A stretch of 64,000 bases of DNA from Mesosutterella multiformis (GTDB lineage: Bacteria > Pseudomonadota > Gammaproteobacteria > Burkholderiales > Burkholderiaceae_F). Positions 16,756-23,921 of this stretch are shown here, in pieces; position 1 is the first letter of the stretch, and every line of letters starts with the position of its first letter. The notes under the pieces were generated by a model. It saw nothing but the letters and a program-made list of their open reading frames with translations, did no database searches and was not told the DNA's origin. A program made the translations under genes and the position numbers. The stretch spans positions 62,001 through 126,000 of the forward strand of contig NZ_BGZJ01000001.1 in NCBI RefSeq assembly GCF_003402575.1, given 5' to 3'.

Positions 16756-16977
16756 CTATTTCGCGGCGGAAGCGCTCTGAGAGGCTGCCGGGCTCTGAGA
16801 AGCCGCGGCGGCCGACGCGGGAGCTGACTGCGTCAGAGGCACCCCGAACCGGGGACCGTCCTCCTGGAAATAAAGCACCTGCGTCTTCACGACCTGCCAG
16901 ATGCAATAAAGCACCACGATCGCTGCGATGACCCGAAGCACCTCGAAAAAGATCCGCTTCAGTTTTTCGTCGTCCAA
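16756..16977 (-). CDS. Small single-pass membrane protein, unknown
   Basis: A 73-residue protein: a charged N-terminus (MDDEKLKR), one hydrophobic helix (VLRVIAAIVVLYCIWQVV) and a Ser, Ala, Pro and Gln-rich tail that would lie in the periplasm. The start is a TTG at 16977 with GAGAGGA just before it; no ATG is available in this frame. It sits between the sensor kinase gene and the lipoprotein gene on the same strand. I recognise no family; it could be a small accessory subunit of the kinase or of the lipoprotein. Confidence 0.6.
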   Translation of the reverse strand: MDDEKLKRIFFEVLRVIAAIVVLYCIWQVVKTQVLYFQEDGPRFGVPLTQSAPASAAAASQSPAASQSASAAK

Positions 16978-17051
16978 AATTCCTCTCCCTCTTGATTCCG
17001 GGCTCTCAACGGCCCCTATCAGAATAATCCCTTATTCTACCTGCTCACGCC

Positions 17052-19076
17052 TCAGGACTTCCCGAGACTGATCGGCGCTTTTGCTTTTGGCAACACAATT
17101 GTCATCACGCAGCCGTGACCGATCGCGGTGTTCGGGGCCGCCATGGCGTGGCCTTTATGGCGCTCGGCGATATTCGCCACAATGGAGAGCCCAAGCCCCA
17201 TGCCGGACATTTTCCCCGTGTGAAGCGGCTCAAAGAAAAGATCCGCCTTTTCCTGCGTGAGTTCGAGCCCGTTATCCGCGACTGACAGATGCCACATGCC
17301 GTCAACATCCTTAAGCGAGATATGGATCTGCGGATCCGGGCAGCCATGAAGCGCTTCTGACGCGTTTTTCAGAAGATTCAGAACCGCGAGCTGGATTTCC
17401 CAGGCATCCACCTCAGCCCAGGAGTACGGCAGGCAGGCGAGCGTAATCGGCGGCGCGTCAGGATAGATGTGGTGGAATTCCTTCGCGGCCTTTTCGAGCA
17501 CCGGCTTCATATCGAGTACCTGCATCACAGGATCCGGGTGTTTCGCGTAGCCGCGGACGCGGTCAACAATCTCTGACGCCCTTGTGCCCTGCCCGACGAT
17601 TTCCTCCAGCGCCCCTTCAAGCACCTTGGGATCCACGGGACCGCGGTGAAGGCGCCGCAGAAGACCGTTACCGAAATTATTAATGGCTCCGAGCGGCTGC
17701 TTCAGCTCATGCGCGATCATGGAGGACATCTGACCGATGATACCGGTGCGCTCAATCGCGGCGATATGCTCGCGCGACGCCGCGATTTCCTGCTCGTAAC
17801 GCTGCCGCTCCTGCATTGACTTCCGAAGCGCGAGGGTCTTCCGGCGCACCATCATCTGAAGCACTGCGGCGTATGACACCACCATCAGGATAAAAATCAG
17901 GGCGACCGCCACCTCAGCCGCGTTTTCCTTCACAAACCGCTGAATGCTCCACTGCGCGAGATACTGATACGGTCCGATCTTCAGGCGATAAAAAACGTCA
18001 AGAACGCTCTGCATGGAAGCAGGCAGCGCCCACTGCGCCTCTTTCCCGGTATGCGGCATCAGGTAGAGCGCGGTCGCCATCGTTTTCTGGGTATTCCCGT
18101 CTGTCTTCTGCAGCGACGCCACGGTGAGAGACGGGAAAACGTCTGTTGAGTGAGAGCACTGAAGCTCAGTTTCACGCCTGGGATTGATGATCCGGAAGTC
18201 CGAGAGACTGATCTTCTTCTGACGGTCTAGCGCTTCAAGAACACAGGCCGGAAGAATTCCGGCCGCGGCTTTCCCGGACAGCACGTCGCGCGTCACATTT
18301 TCGTACGGGGGGCCCGTGAAGTAGAGCTCCTGCAGGTAGCCCGGCGCGTAGCCGCGGCGCGAGAGCTCATAAAGCGGCACCAGATACCCCGGGAAAGAAT
18401 CCGGACTGATCGCCGCGACCGCGTGATCACCGAGCTGCGCGAGCGACTGCACATCAAGACTCTGCGCCTTCGTAAAGAAAACCGCGGAGGCCACACTATT
18501 CACGTCACGCGCTTCGACAGGCCAGAAAGACGCAATCAGACGGAGATTGTTTTCCATCTGCGCCTGGGCAATGAAGTCTGACTGCCCGATCACGAAATCC
18601 ACATCACCGTTCCGGATCGCCTCGGCGAGTTCCCCTCGGGTGAGTGTCATGAATTCCACCCGCCGTGATCCGAAAGCCTCGCGGATACGGTCTTTTGTGC
18701 GATCGAGGAACCCGCCGTCGCCTGGCTGCAGCACGTTCACCGCGGTGGTCTGCTGGATTCCGATCCTCACCGTGGCGTTGGCATCCGCGGGGGACGCCGA
18801 GACGTCCGAAAACGGCCCGGGGCTCATCATCTGGGGCGCATAGTCCGGATCCAGCACCGAGCGGCTCGGCATCGGAACCGCGGTTTTTCCAGCGGGCTGT
18901 GACCGGGGAGCCACAAGTTCGGCCGCGATCGGTTCCGCGACCGCCGGAAACGCGATCGCCGCCGCCATGAGGACCGCAACGGCCTTCCTCAGAGAAACCC
19001 CCGCAAGACACGAAAAGGCATGCCGCGGAGTGAATCCGCGGCATGCCTCAGATAAAGTCGGTCGATCAGATCGCAT
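17052..19076 (-). CDS. Sensor histidine kinase with PhnD-like periplasmic domain (TtrS type)
   Basis: A membrane sensor kinase. After a signal peptide (RKAVAVLMAAAIAFPAVA) comes a periplasmic solute-binding domain of the PhnD/phosphonate type (VRIGIQQTTAVNV; DVDFVIGQSDF; PDSFPGYLVPLYELSRRG), then a membrane helix near genomic 17870-17930, a short coiled coil, and a kinase core: H-box MIAHELKQPLGAI, N-box NLLKNASEA, a G1 box reduced to VADNGLEL, and G2 MGLGLSIVAN. This arrangement matches the tetrathionate sensor TtrS and its many relatives in Sutterellaceae-like genomes. No response regulator is nearby, so it is an orphan here. The start is uncertain: the frame is open to 19169, ATG codons lie at 19076 and 18968, and a CTG at 18992 would begin the signal peptide exactly. 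A terminator hairpin (19013-19047) lies inside the longer forms, which argues for a start at or below 18992. Confidence 0.85.
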   Translation of the reverse strand: MRSDRPTLSEACRGFTPRHAFSCLAGVSLRKAVAVLMAAAIAFPAVAEPIAAELVAPRSQPAGKTAVPMPSRSVLDPDYAPQMMSPGPFSDVSASPADANATVRIGIQQTTAVNVLQPGDGGFLDRTKDRIREAFGSRRVEFMTLTRGELAEAIRNGDVDFVIGQSDFIAQAQMENNLRLIASFWPVEARDVNSVASAVFFTKAQSLDVQSLAQLGDHAVAAISPDSFPGYLVPLYELSRRGYAPGYLQELYFTGPPYENVTRDVLSGKAAAGILPACVLEALDRQKKISLSDFRIINPRRETELQCSHSTDVFPSLTVASLQKTDGNTQKTMATALYLMPHTGKEAQWALPASMQSVLDVFYRLKIGPYQYLAQWSIQRFVKENAAEVAVALIFILMVVSYAAVLQMMVRRKTLALRKSMQERQRYEQEIAASREHIAAIERTGIIGQMSSMIAHELKQPLGAINNFGNGLLRRLHRGPVDPKVLEGALEEIVGQGTRASEIVDRVRGYAKHPDPVMQVLDMKPVLEKAAKEFHHIYPDAPPITLACLPYSWAEVDAWEIQLAVLNLLKNASEALHGCPDPQIHISLKDVDGMWHLSVADNGLELTQEKADLFFEPLHTGKMSGMGLGLSIVANIAERHKGHAMAAPNTAIGHGCVMTIVLPKAKAPISLGKS
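19013..19047 (-). terminator. Terminator of the 304-residue protein gene, overlapping the kinase frame
   Basis: A perfect 12-pair stem (19017-19028 with 19036-19047), a seven-base loop and four T on the minus strand, about 50 bases after the stop at 19099. It lies within the open frame of the downstream kinase. Confidence 0.8.
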
Positions 19077-19098
19077 CAGCGAAACGCCGCTCCGGAAA

Positions 19099-20013
19099 TC
19101 AGACTCCAGGGATCGGAATGTGCTTTCCGGGCTTACGGTGATCCAGAACGCGGATAACTTCGTAGTCACTCACGAGACCGGCAGGAGTCTGCACCGTCTT
19201 CACGTGAAGATTCACGATCAGGATGTCATCCGCATTCAGGCGGAAGACGCCGTTATCGATGATACGGAGGAAGTCCTTATCCGCCATGCGAGCGCGGATC
19301 GTCTGTTCACCATCGAAGAAGGTCCAGATCTGATCATCGCGGAAGTTGGAGGTCGGGAGCATCAGAGCGCGGGTGTGAATGTCATCCACGAGCACCACTT
19401 CCTCTTCCTTCGGAACCGCGTAGAAATCCGCATCCTCACGCGCGAGCTTCACGGTCACATTGCCGGTCGCGCGGTTACGGATCTCAATCGCCTGCACTTC
19501 CGGATTCTTGAAGACTCCGGCGAGCTGCTCAACCGCCTCACGCACACCGAGGTGGCGGAAAAGCTTGTAGGTATGGGTCGATACCTCGTAGGTATCGCGG
19601 CCGCAGGTGATCAGAACGGTTTCATCCTTCAGCGTGACCGCGTCAATACGGCGTCCGGCAATCTGCTTCAGCAGCTGAAAGAGTCCCAGCAGAGACGTGT
19701 TTTCCGTCTCCAACCAGCCCAGAGCCTCGCCGACAGAAGATTCCGGCGGATTGATGAACTCAGCGACGCCAGCCAGCTGAGCGCGGCGCGCCATACCGAA
19801 ATTCTTCCTGAACCCGAGATCAACGCTATAGGCCGTAAGCGACGGATCGCGGCGCACGTCCACTTCCGGATCAATCAGATAGCCGTAGAGCGCCCGGGAC
19901 CCCATCGTCAGCAGCTGGTCCACGCCGATAATCGCCTGCGCGAGCGGCTGATTGGTAGTAGTCGTTTCAACCTTCTGCGCACCGGCAAAGGCAATATCAA
20001 AAGCGGCAATCAT
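19099..20013 (-). CDS. Conserved-looking cytoplasmic protein of unknown function (304 residues)
   Basis: I do not recognise this protein. It has no signal peptide or membrane segment and a balanced, folded composition, so it should be soluble. A central stretch looks like an alpha/beta domain (AVTLKDETVLITCGRDTYEVSTHTYKLFRHLG). The C-terminal part is beta-rich with repeated charged turns (TVKLAREDADFYAVPKEEEV; DFLRIIDNGVFRLNADDILIVNLHVKTVQT) and ends KPGKHIPIPGV. The first 15 residues (MIAAFDIAFAGAQKVETTTT) resemble the start of a self-assembling or phage-derived protein, but this is only an impression. It is monocistronic: its own terminator follows, and its leader holds several small hairpins. 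The only neighbours are a sensor kinase and a divergent recombinase. Confidence 0.7.
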   Translation of the reverse strand: MIAAFDIAFAGAQKVETTTTNQPLAQAIIGVDQLLTMGSRALYGYLIDPEVDVRRDPSLTAYSVDLGFRKNFGMARRAQLAGVAEFINPPESSVGEALGWLETENTSLLGLFQLLKQIAGRRIDAVTLKDETVLITCGRDTYEVSTHTYKLFRHLGVREAVEQLAGVFKNPEVQAIEIRNRATGNVTVKLAREDADFYAVPKEEEVVLVDDIHTRALMLPTSNFRDDQIWTFFDGEQTIRARMADKDFLRIIDNGVFRLNADDILIVNLHVKTVQTPAGLVSDYEVIRVLDHRKPGKHIPIPGV

Positions 20014-20213
20014 GGCTTTAAAAAAACCTCAGTTCAGGTTTCCACGGAGAACGAAAGAAATCTTTCGCTCGTGTACGGGTAACAAAACCCGGCGCATAAA
20101 GGACCGCCGGGCGGAAAATTCATACAATGATAAAACGGAATGCGGGAGGCTGCACCTCGCGGCGTTCCGCTTCATACAGATTCTTTTATTGAGCCGGGGG
20201 GATCAGAGGCCGG
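20014..20213. other. Divergent region with structured leader
   Basis: This gap serves the 304-residue protein (minus) and the recombinase (plus). On the minus strand the leader shows, in order, CCGCC/GGCGG, CGGGT/ACCCG, CGAAAGA/TCTTTCG and AAACCT/AGGTTT followed by T's, the last just before the start codon and terminator-like. Possible -10 for the recombinase: TACAAT near 20124. No clear -35 is visible. Confidence 0.4.
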
Positions 20214-21482
20214 ATGTCCGCCAAATCAGCCGCCAATCCAGAAATTGAAGGAAGCGCAGTGATCCTCTCCGCGGAGAGGACCGCTCCTGGCATCGCGCCT
20301 CTCGAGTCACTCGGCCTCCCGTCGCTTCTCGATGGGTCCCAGGGACGAAACCGGGGACCGGAAGAGAAATCCGCGCTCGACGCTTCAAACGACCTCGAAG
20401 CGATCCACGCCTGGCTCGCCTCGCGCGCCTCAAACCCCAACACCCGAAGCGCGTATCAGAAAGAGGCTGAGCGATTTCTCCTCTGGTGCATCATGGAGAA
20501 AAACACGGCGCTCAGCTCGGTAACCGTTCCTCAGGCCTCTCAGTATCTCCGGTGGCTTGAGGATCTCGCGCGCCTCACGCCGGAAGCCTGGAGCCGGAAG
20601 TGGCGGGTTCCTGCCGCGCAGTGGATTGGAAAGAAGAGCGAAAGACGGGATTCCCCCGCTTGGCGCCCTTTCAACGGCCCGCTTTCCCACACAAGCCGGC
20701 GTCAGGCTTTGACTGTGGTGAGGCTCCTCTTCAGTTTTCTCACGAAAACCGGCTACCTCCGCACCAATCCTTTTGATCAGGTCCCGCAGCGCATCCGTTT
20801 TCTCCCCGGGGAAGGCGCGCCGAAAGAGTTTTCTGACCGCTCGCTTACGCCAGAGCAGTGGGGTGACGTCCTCCGGTGCCTTGACGCCATGGAGGATGGG
20901 ATCGAAAAGTCGAGGCTTGAAACCATTCTCATGATGGGAAAGGGACTCGGCATGCGGGCAAGCGAAATGCTCTCCTCCACCGCGGGCTGGATCACGCAGC
21001 GCCGGATCGGGAATGAATCCGTCACCATTATTGAGGTGATCGGAAAAGGGGACAAAGTCCGCCGCCTGCCCTTGCAGCAGGAGCATCTCGACGCCTTCAA
21101 CGCCTATCTGAAGATCCGGGGGCTTCCCCCGATCGGAAGCTGCCCCAAGGGAACCCCGCTTCTCGCGAGTCTCGGAAAGGGAAAGCGTCCGAAAAACGCG
21201 ACAGACGCCCTCTCCCGCTCCGGGCTTCACCGCATACTGAAAAAGTTTCTCGAGGAAGCGGCGCTTCTCGCGGATCAGAAGAATCCGATCGACGGCGCGA
21301 AGCTCCGCACAGCATCCGCTCACTGGCTGCGGCACACCTTTGCTGAAACCGCTCTTGAATCCATGCCGGTGAATGTCGTGCAGACGGCACTCGGTCACTC
21401 CTCTCTCTCCACCACGTCGCTCTACCTCGTACCGGCGGACGCCCGGGTGATCCAGGAATTCAAGAAGGTAAAACCGATCTGA
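20214..21482 (+). CDS. Tyrosine-type site-specific recombinase
   Basis: A 422-residue DNA recombinase. The N-terminal core-binding domain (SNPNTRSAYQKEAERFLLWC; WRPFNGPLSHTSRRQALTVV) and the catalytic domain are both complete: GLGMRASEML with the first Arg, a Lys in IGKGDKVRRLP, the HWLRHTF box with His and second Arg, and ALGHSSLSTTSLYL with the last His and the tyrosine nucleophile. The WRPF...GPL...S...QAL pattern recalls the betaproteobacterial integrases that often carry an extra N-terminal DUF3701 domain; that domain is not present here. It is longer than XerC or XerD (about 300). Base composition matches the host, and there is no attachment site, repeat or cargo beside it. It meets holB tail to tail, ten bases apart. 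It may be a resident chromosomal recombinase rather than a recent mobile element. Confidence 0.87.
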   Translation: MSAKSAANPEIEGSAVILSAERTAPGIAPLESLGLPSLLDGSQGRNRGPEEKSALDASNDLEAIHAWLASRASNPNTRSAYQKEAERFLLWCIMEKNTALSSVTVPQASQYLRWLEDLARLTPEAWSRKWRVPAAQWIGKKSERRDSPAWRPFNGPLSHTSRRQALTVVRLLFSFLTKTGYLRTNPFDQVPQRIRFLPGEGAPKEFSDRSLTPEQWGDVLRCLDAMEDGIEKSRLETILMMGKGLGMRASEMLSSTAGWITQRRIGNESVTIIEVIGKGDKVRRLPLQQEHLDAFNAYLKIRGLPPIGSCPKGTPLLASLGKGKRPKNATDALSRSGLHRILKKFLEEAALLADQKNPIDGAKLRTASAHWLRHTFAETALESMPVNVVQTALGHSSLSTTSLYLVPADARVIQEFKKVKPI

Positions 21483-21491
21483 GTCAGCCGC

Positions 21492-22505
21492 TCAGGACCG
21501 GAAAGCCGAGCGGTAGCTTTCCAGAATCTTTTCAAGCGCGAGCTTGTTATTGAGGGGCACCGTGGAGGCCCGTTTCAGGGACTCAGTCTCATCGAGCCAG
21601 TGAAAGAGCGCCTGAAGATCCGCGCGCGGCGCGATCGACTGCAGTTCGGGGGTCTCGCCGACAAAGTAGGACGGCTGAAGACCGGACTTCACGCGGATCA
21701 GATCCGTGCCCCAGCGGGAAAGAAAATCCGCGCAGGCGTCGAGCTTCCAGCCGGTGCCGACACCCGGCGCGACCTGAGTGATATCCAGCCGTTTCCCCGC
21801 CTTAAGCAGGTTCAGGAAAAGCGTTCTCGCCTCATCCGGCACGATCTTATGACCTCGGACCACGGCAAGCGGATTCCCGCCCGCTTCGGCAAGCTGCTCA
21901 TCAAAGTCCTTCAGCCCTTTGGATTCAAGCCAGGAGGAGGCTGCCTCCGGATCCGGCTTTCTCGCGTGAAGCAGAACGCAGCGCGAGCGGAGGGTTGGGA
22001 GAATGGCGTCGAGATCCTCCGCGATCATGATGAAACTGAGATCAGGCGGCGGCTCCTCCACCATCTTGAGAAGAACTGACGCGGCGTCCGGCCGGATACG
22101 GTCCGCCGGCGAAATGAGAATGACGCGTCTCGGGCTCCGGTGAGGCTTCAGCGCCACGTAGTCCCGGAGCTCACGGACAGCCGCAATGGAGATTTCGTCT
22201 GAGAGTTTCTTCCCGGCGCTTTCAGGGATGGGCAGATCGTGCCTCGCTGCCTCCTCTTCCGAAAGCAGAAAACGGATATCCGGGTGAGTTCCCGCTTCCG
22301 CGAGCCGGCATCCCGGGCATTTCCCGCAGGGCGTGCCGTCCTCTGCCGGATTCTCACACATCAGGCTCTTCGTAAAAGCGAGCACGAGCTCAAAGGTGCC
22401 GATATCCCGGGGCCCGCTCACGATGATGCCGCTCGGCATCCGGTGTCTGAAGATTTCCAGATCCCGGCTGAGTGCTTCCTGCCAGGGGTAAATCGCGAGC
22501 GGCAT
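21492..22505 (-). CDS. holB: DNA polymerase III delta-prime subunit
   Basis: Clamp-loader subunit of the replicative polymerase. The 337-residue protein starts with MPLAIYPWQEALSRDLEIFRHRMPSGIIVSGP, where the P-loop is degenerate (GPRDIGTFEL) as is usual for delta-prime. The zinc-binding cluster is C-x8-C-x2-C-x2-C (starting CENPAEDGTPCGKCPGC), and the sensor stretch is LKMVEEPPPDLSFIMIAEDLDAILPTLRSRC. The C-terminal collar domain is short. The gene lies 80 bases downstream of mltG; in most proteobacteria tmk stands between these two, but it is missing here. Confidence 0.9.
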   Translation of the reverse strand: MPLAIYPWQEALSRDLEIFRHRMPSGIIVSGPRDIGTFELVLAFTKSLMCENPAEDGTPCGKCPGCRLAEAGTHPDIRFLLSEEEAARHDLPIPESAGKKLSDEISIAAVRELRDYVALKPHRSPRRVILISPADRIRPDAASVLLKMVEEPPPDLSFIMIAEDLDAILPTLRSRCVLLHARKPDPEAASSWLESKGLKDFDEQLAEAGGNPLAVVRGHKIVPDEARTLFLNLLKAGKRLDITQVAPGVGTGWKLDACADFLSRWGTDLIRVKSGLQPSYFVGETPELQSIAPRADLQALFHWLDETESLKRASTVPLNNKLALEKILESYRSAFRS

Positions 22506-22584
22506 AGGTTTTTCCTTCGCTGATGTGAAGAAACGGGTGAAACAGAAAGGGGCGGCAACGCCGCCTCCTTCAGAATCCCCTCCG

Positions 22585-23661
22585 TTATTTCTTCAGAATG
22601 TACTGATTCACGGCGGCATTATGTTCGCCGAGCGTTTCCGAAAACTTGGAGCGGCCGGAACCGGACGCGACAAAGTAAAGATACTTTGTGTCCGCCGGAT
22701 GCATCGCGGCGTGAATCGCCTCACGTGACGGACACGCGATCGGCGTGGGCGGAAGGCCGCGCTGGCGGTACGTATTATAAATATTGTCTTTCAGCAGATC
22801 GTCTTTCGTGATGTTCTTCGGGTCAGAGCGGGTTTCCAGGCCCTTCGCGTAGAGCACCGTAGGATCGGTCTGAAGCGGCATTCCGATTTTCAGACGGTTA
22901 TAGAAGACACTCGAAACAAGGTATTTCTCCTGCCCCTGACCCGCTTCCTTATCGATAAGGGACGCGAGAATCAGCGCCTCATACGGTGTCCGGATGAGAG
23001 CGGTGGCCGCCGTATCGCGGTTCTGCCACTCAGAATCCAGAATCTGTTTCTGATGACGCACCATCTTCGCGAGAAGCGCGGCATCAGACTGCCCCGGCTT
23101 GTAGTAATACGTGTCGGGCGCTGCGAGCCCTTCGTAATAACTGACAGAAGCGGATTCCCTGAATTTTTTGCGGACCGAATCAATATCCTGATCAAATCCG
23201 CGGAAAACCTCCGGATCCGATTTCAGGGTGGCATCCGAAAAATCAGTGAGCTTGCGATCGAGATCCGGGCTCTCCTTAAAGAGTTTTTCAACGCCCCAGA
23301 TATTCGCTCCGTCCGGAATCCGGATAACGAGGTAACTCACGCGTCCCGAGGCAAGTTTGAAGAAAAGTGAAATCAGAGGCGACTTCGGGGAAAGCTGATA
23401 GCAGCCCTTCTTCAGACCCGAAGAGGAAAACGCGCTCGCCGCCGACACCACGGGGTACAGGATCGCTTCCGGCGTCTGAACGCCGGAGAGACGGAGTTTT
23501 TTCACCGCATCCGCCGTCGTTGTGTCTGTCCGGTCAATGATCACGGAGAGCACACCGTTTTTCGGGACAGTGGTCCAGGATATCGGCTGGAAAATAAAAA
23601 TCAGGGCCAGAAGAATGACCACCACGACGGTGGCTCTCCGGTCAAATCGGATCCGTTTCAT
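22585..23661 (-). CDS. mltG: Endolytic transglycosylase MltG
   Basis: Cuts nascent peptidoglycan strands in the periplasm and sets glycan length. The start at 23661 (MKRIRFDRR) is preferred over 23673; 358 residues. One N-terminal membrane anchor (VVVVILLALIFIF) is followed by the LysM-like region and the YceG catalytic domain: YEALILASLIDKEAGQ, VSSVFYNRLKIGMPLQTDPTVLYA, and NTYRQRGLPPTPIACPSREAIHAA. The catalytic block, usually I-E-K-E, reads I-D-K-E: the first acid is Asp and the second Glu is kept. It stands before holB with no tmk between them. Confidence 0.93.
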   Translation of the reverse strand: MKRIRFDRRATVVVVILLALIFIFQPISWTTVPKNGVLSVIIDRTDTTTADAVKKLRLSGVQTPEAILYPVVSAASAFSSSGLKKGCYQLSPKSPLISLFFKLASGRVSYLVIRIPDGANIWGVEKLFKESPDLDRKLTDFSDATLKSDPEVFRGFDQDIDSVRKKFRESASVSYYEGLAAPDTYYYKPGQSDAALLAKMVRHQKQILDSEWQNRDTAATALIRTPYEALILASLIDKEAGQGQEKYLVSSVFYNRLKIGMPLQTDPTVLYAKGLETRSDPKNITKDDLLKDNIYNTYRQRGLPPTPIACPSREAIHAAMHPADTKYLYFVASGSGRSKFSETLGEHNAAVNQYILKK

Positions 23662-23840
23662 GAAATAACGCAAAAATCAGCAAATACGGCAGGCGGTCCC
23701 GTGTTTTTCTCCGGACCGCTGCGGAACCAAAACTTTTCTGATGATAAAAGATTTCCGGGACCGGTTCGGGCGGAAAAAGCCCCGGAGCCGTTTCGAAAAG
23801 TTTCCAAGAGAGGAGCGGAGCCCCGGGCTCCGCACCGGGC

Positions 23841-23879
23841 AAAAGAAACCGGCTTCCCCGGTGTAACAGGAAAGCCGGC
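23841..23879 (-). terminator. Terminator of carB
   Basis: On the minus strand, arms near 23869-23878 and 23849-23858 form a ten-pair stem with one G-U pair, followed by TTTCTTTT. It lies about 45 bases after the carB stop. Confidence 0.75.
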
Positions 23880-23921
23880 AAGTCCCGCGATTCCCGGACG
23901 AATCCGGGATCAGCGAAACAC

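Noticed and set aside
18967-20082. Plus-strand open frame of 371 codons opposite the 304-residue protein gene
   Set aside because: The minus-strand frame has better composition, a terminator and a leader. The plus-strand frame has no ribosome site or motif and crosses the terminator and the divergent region.
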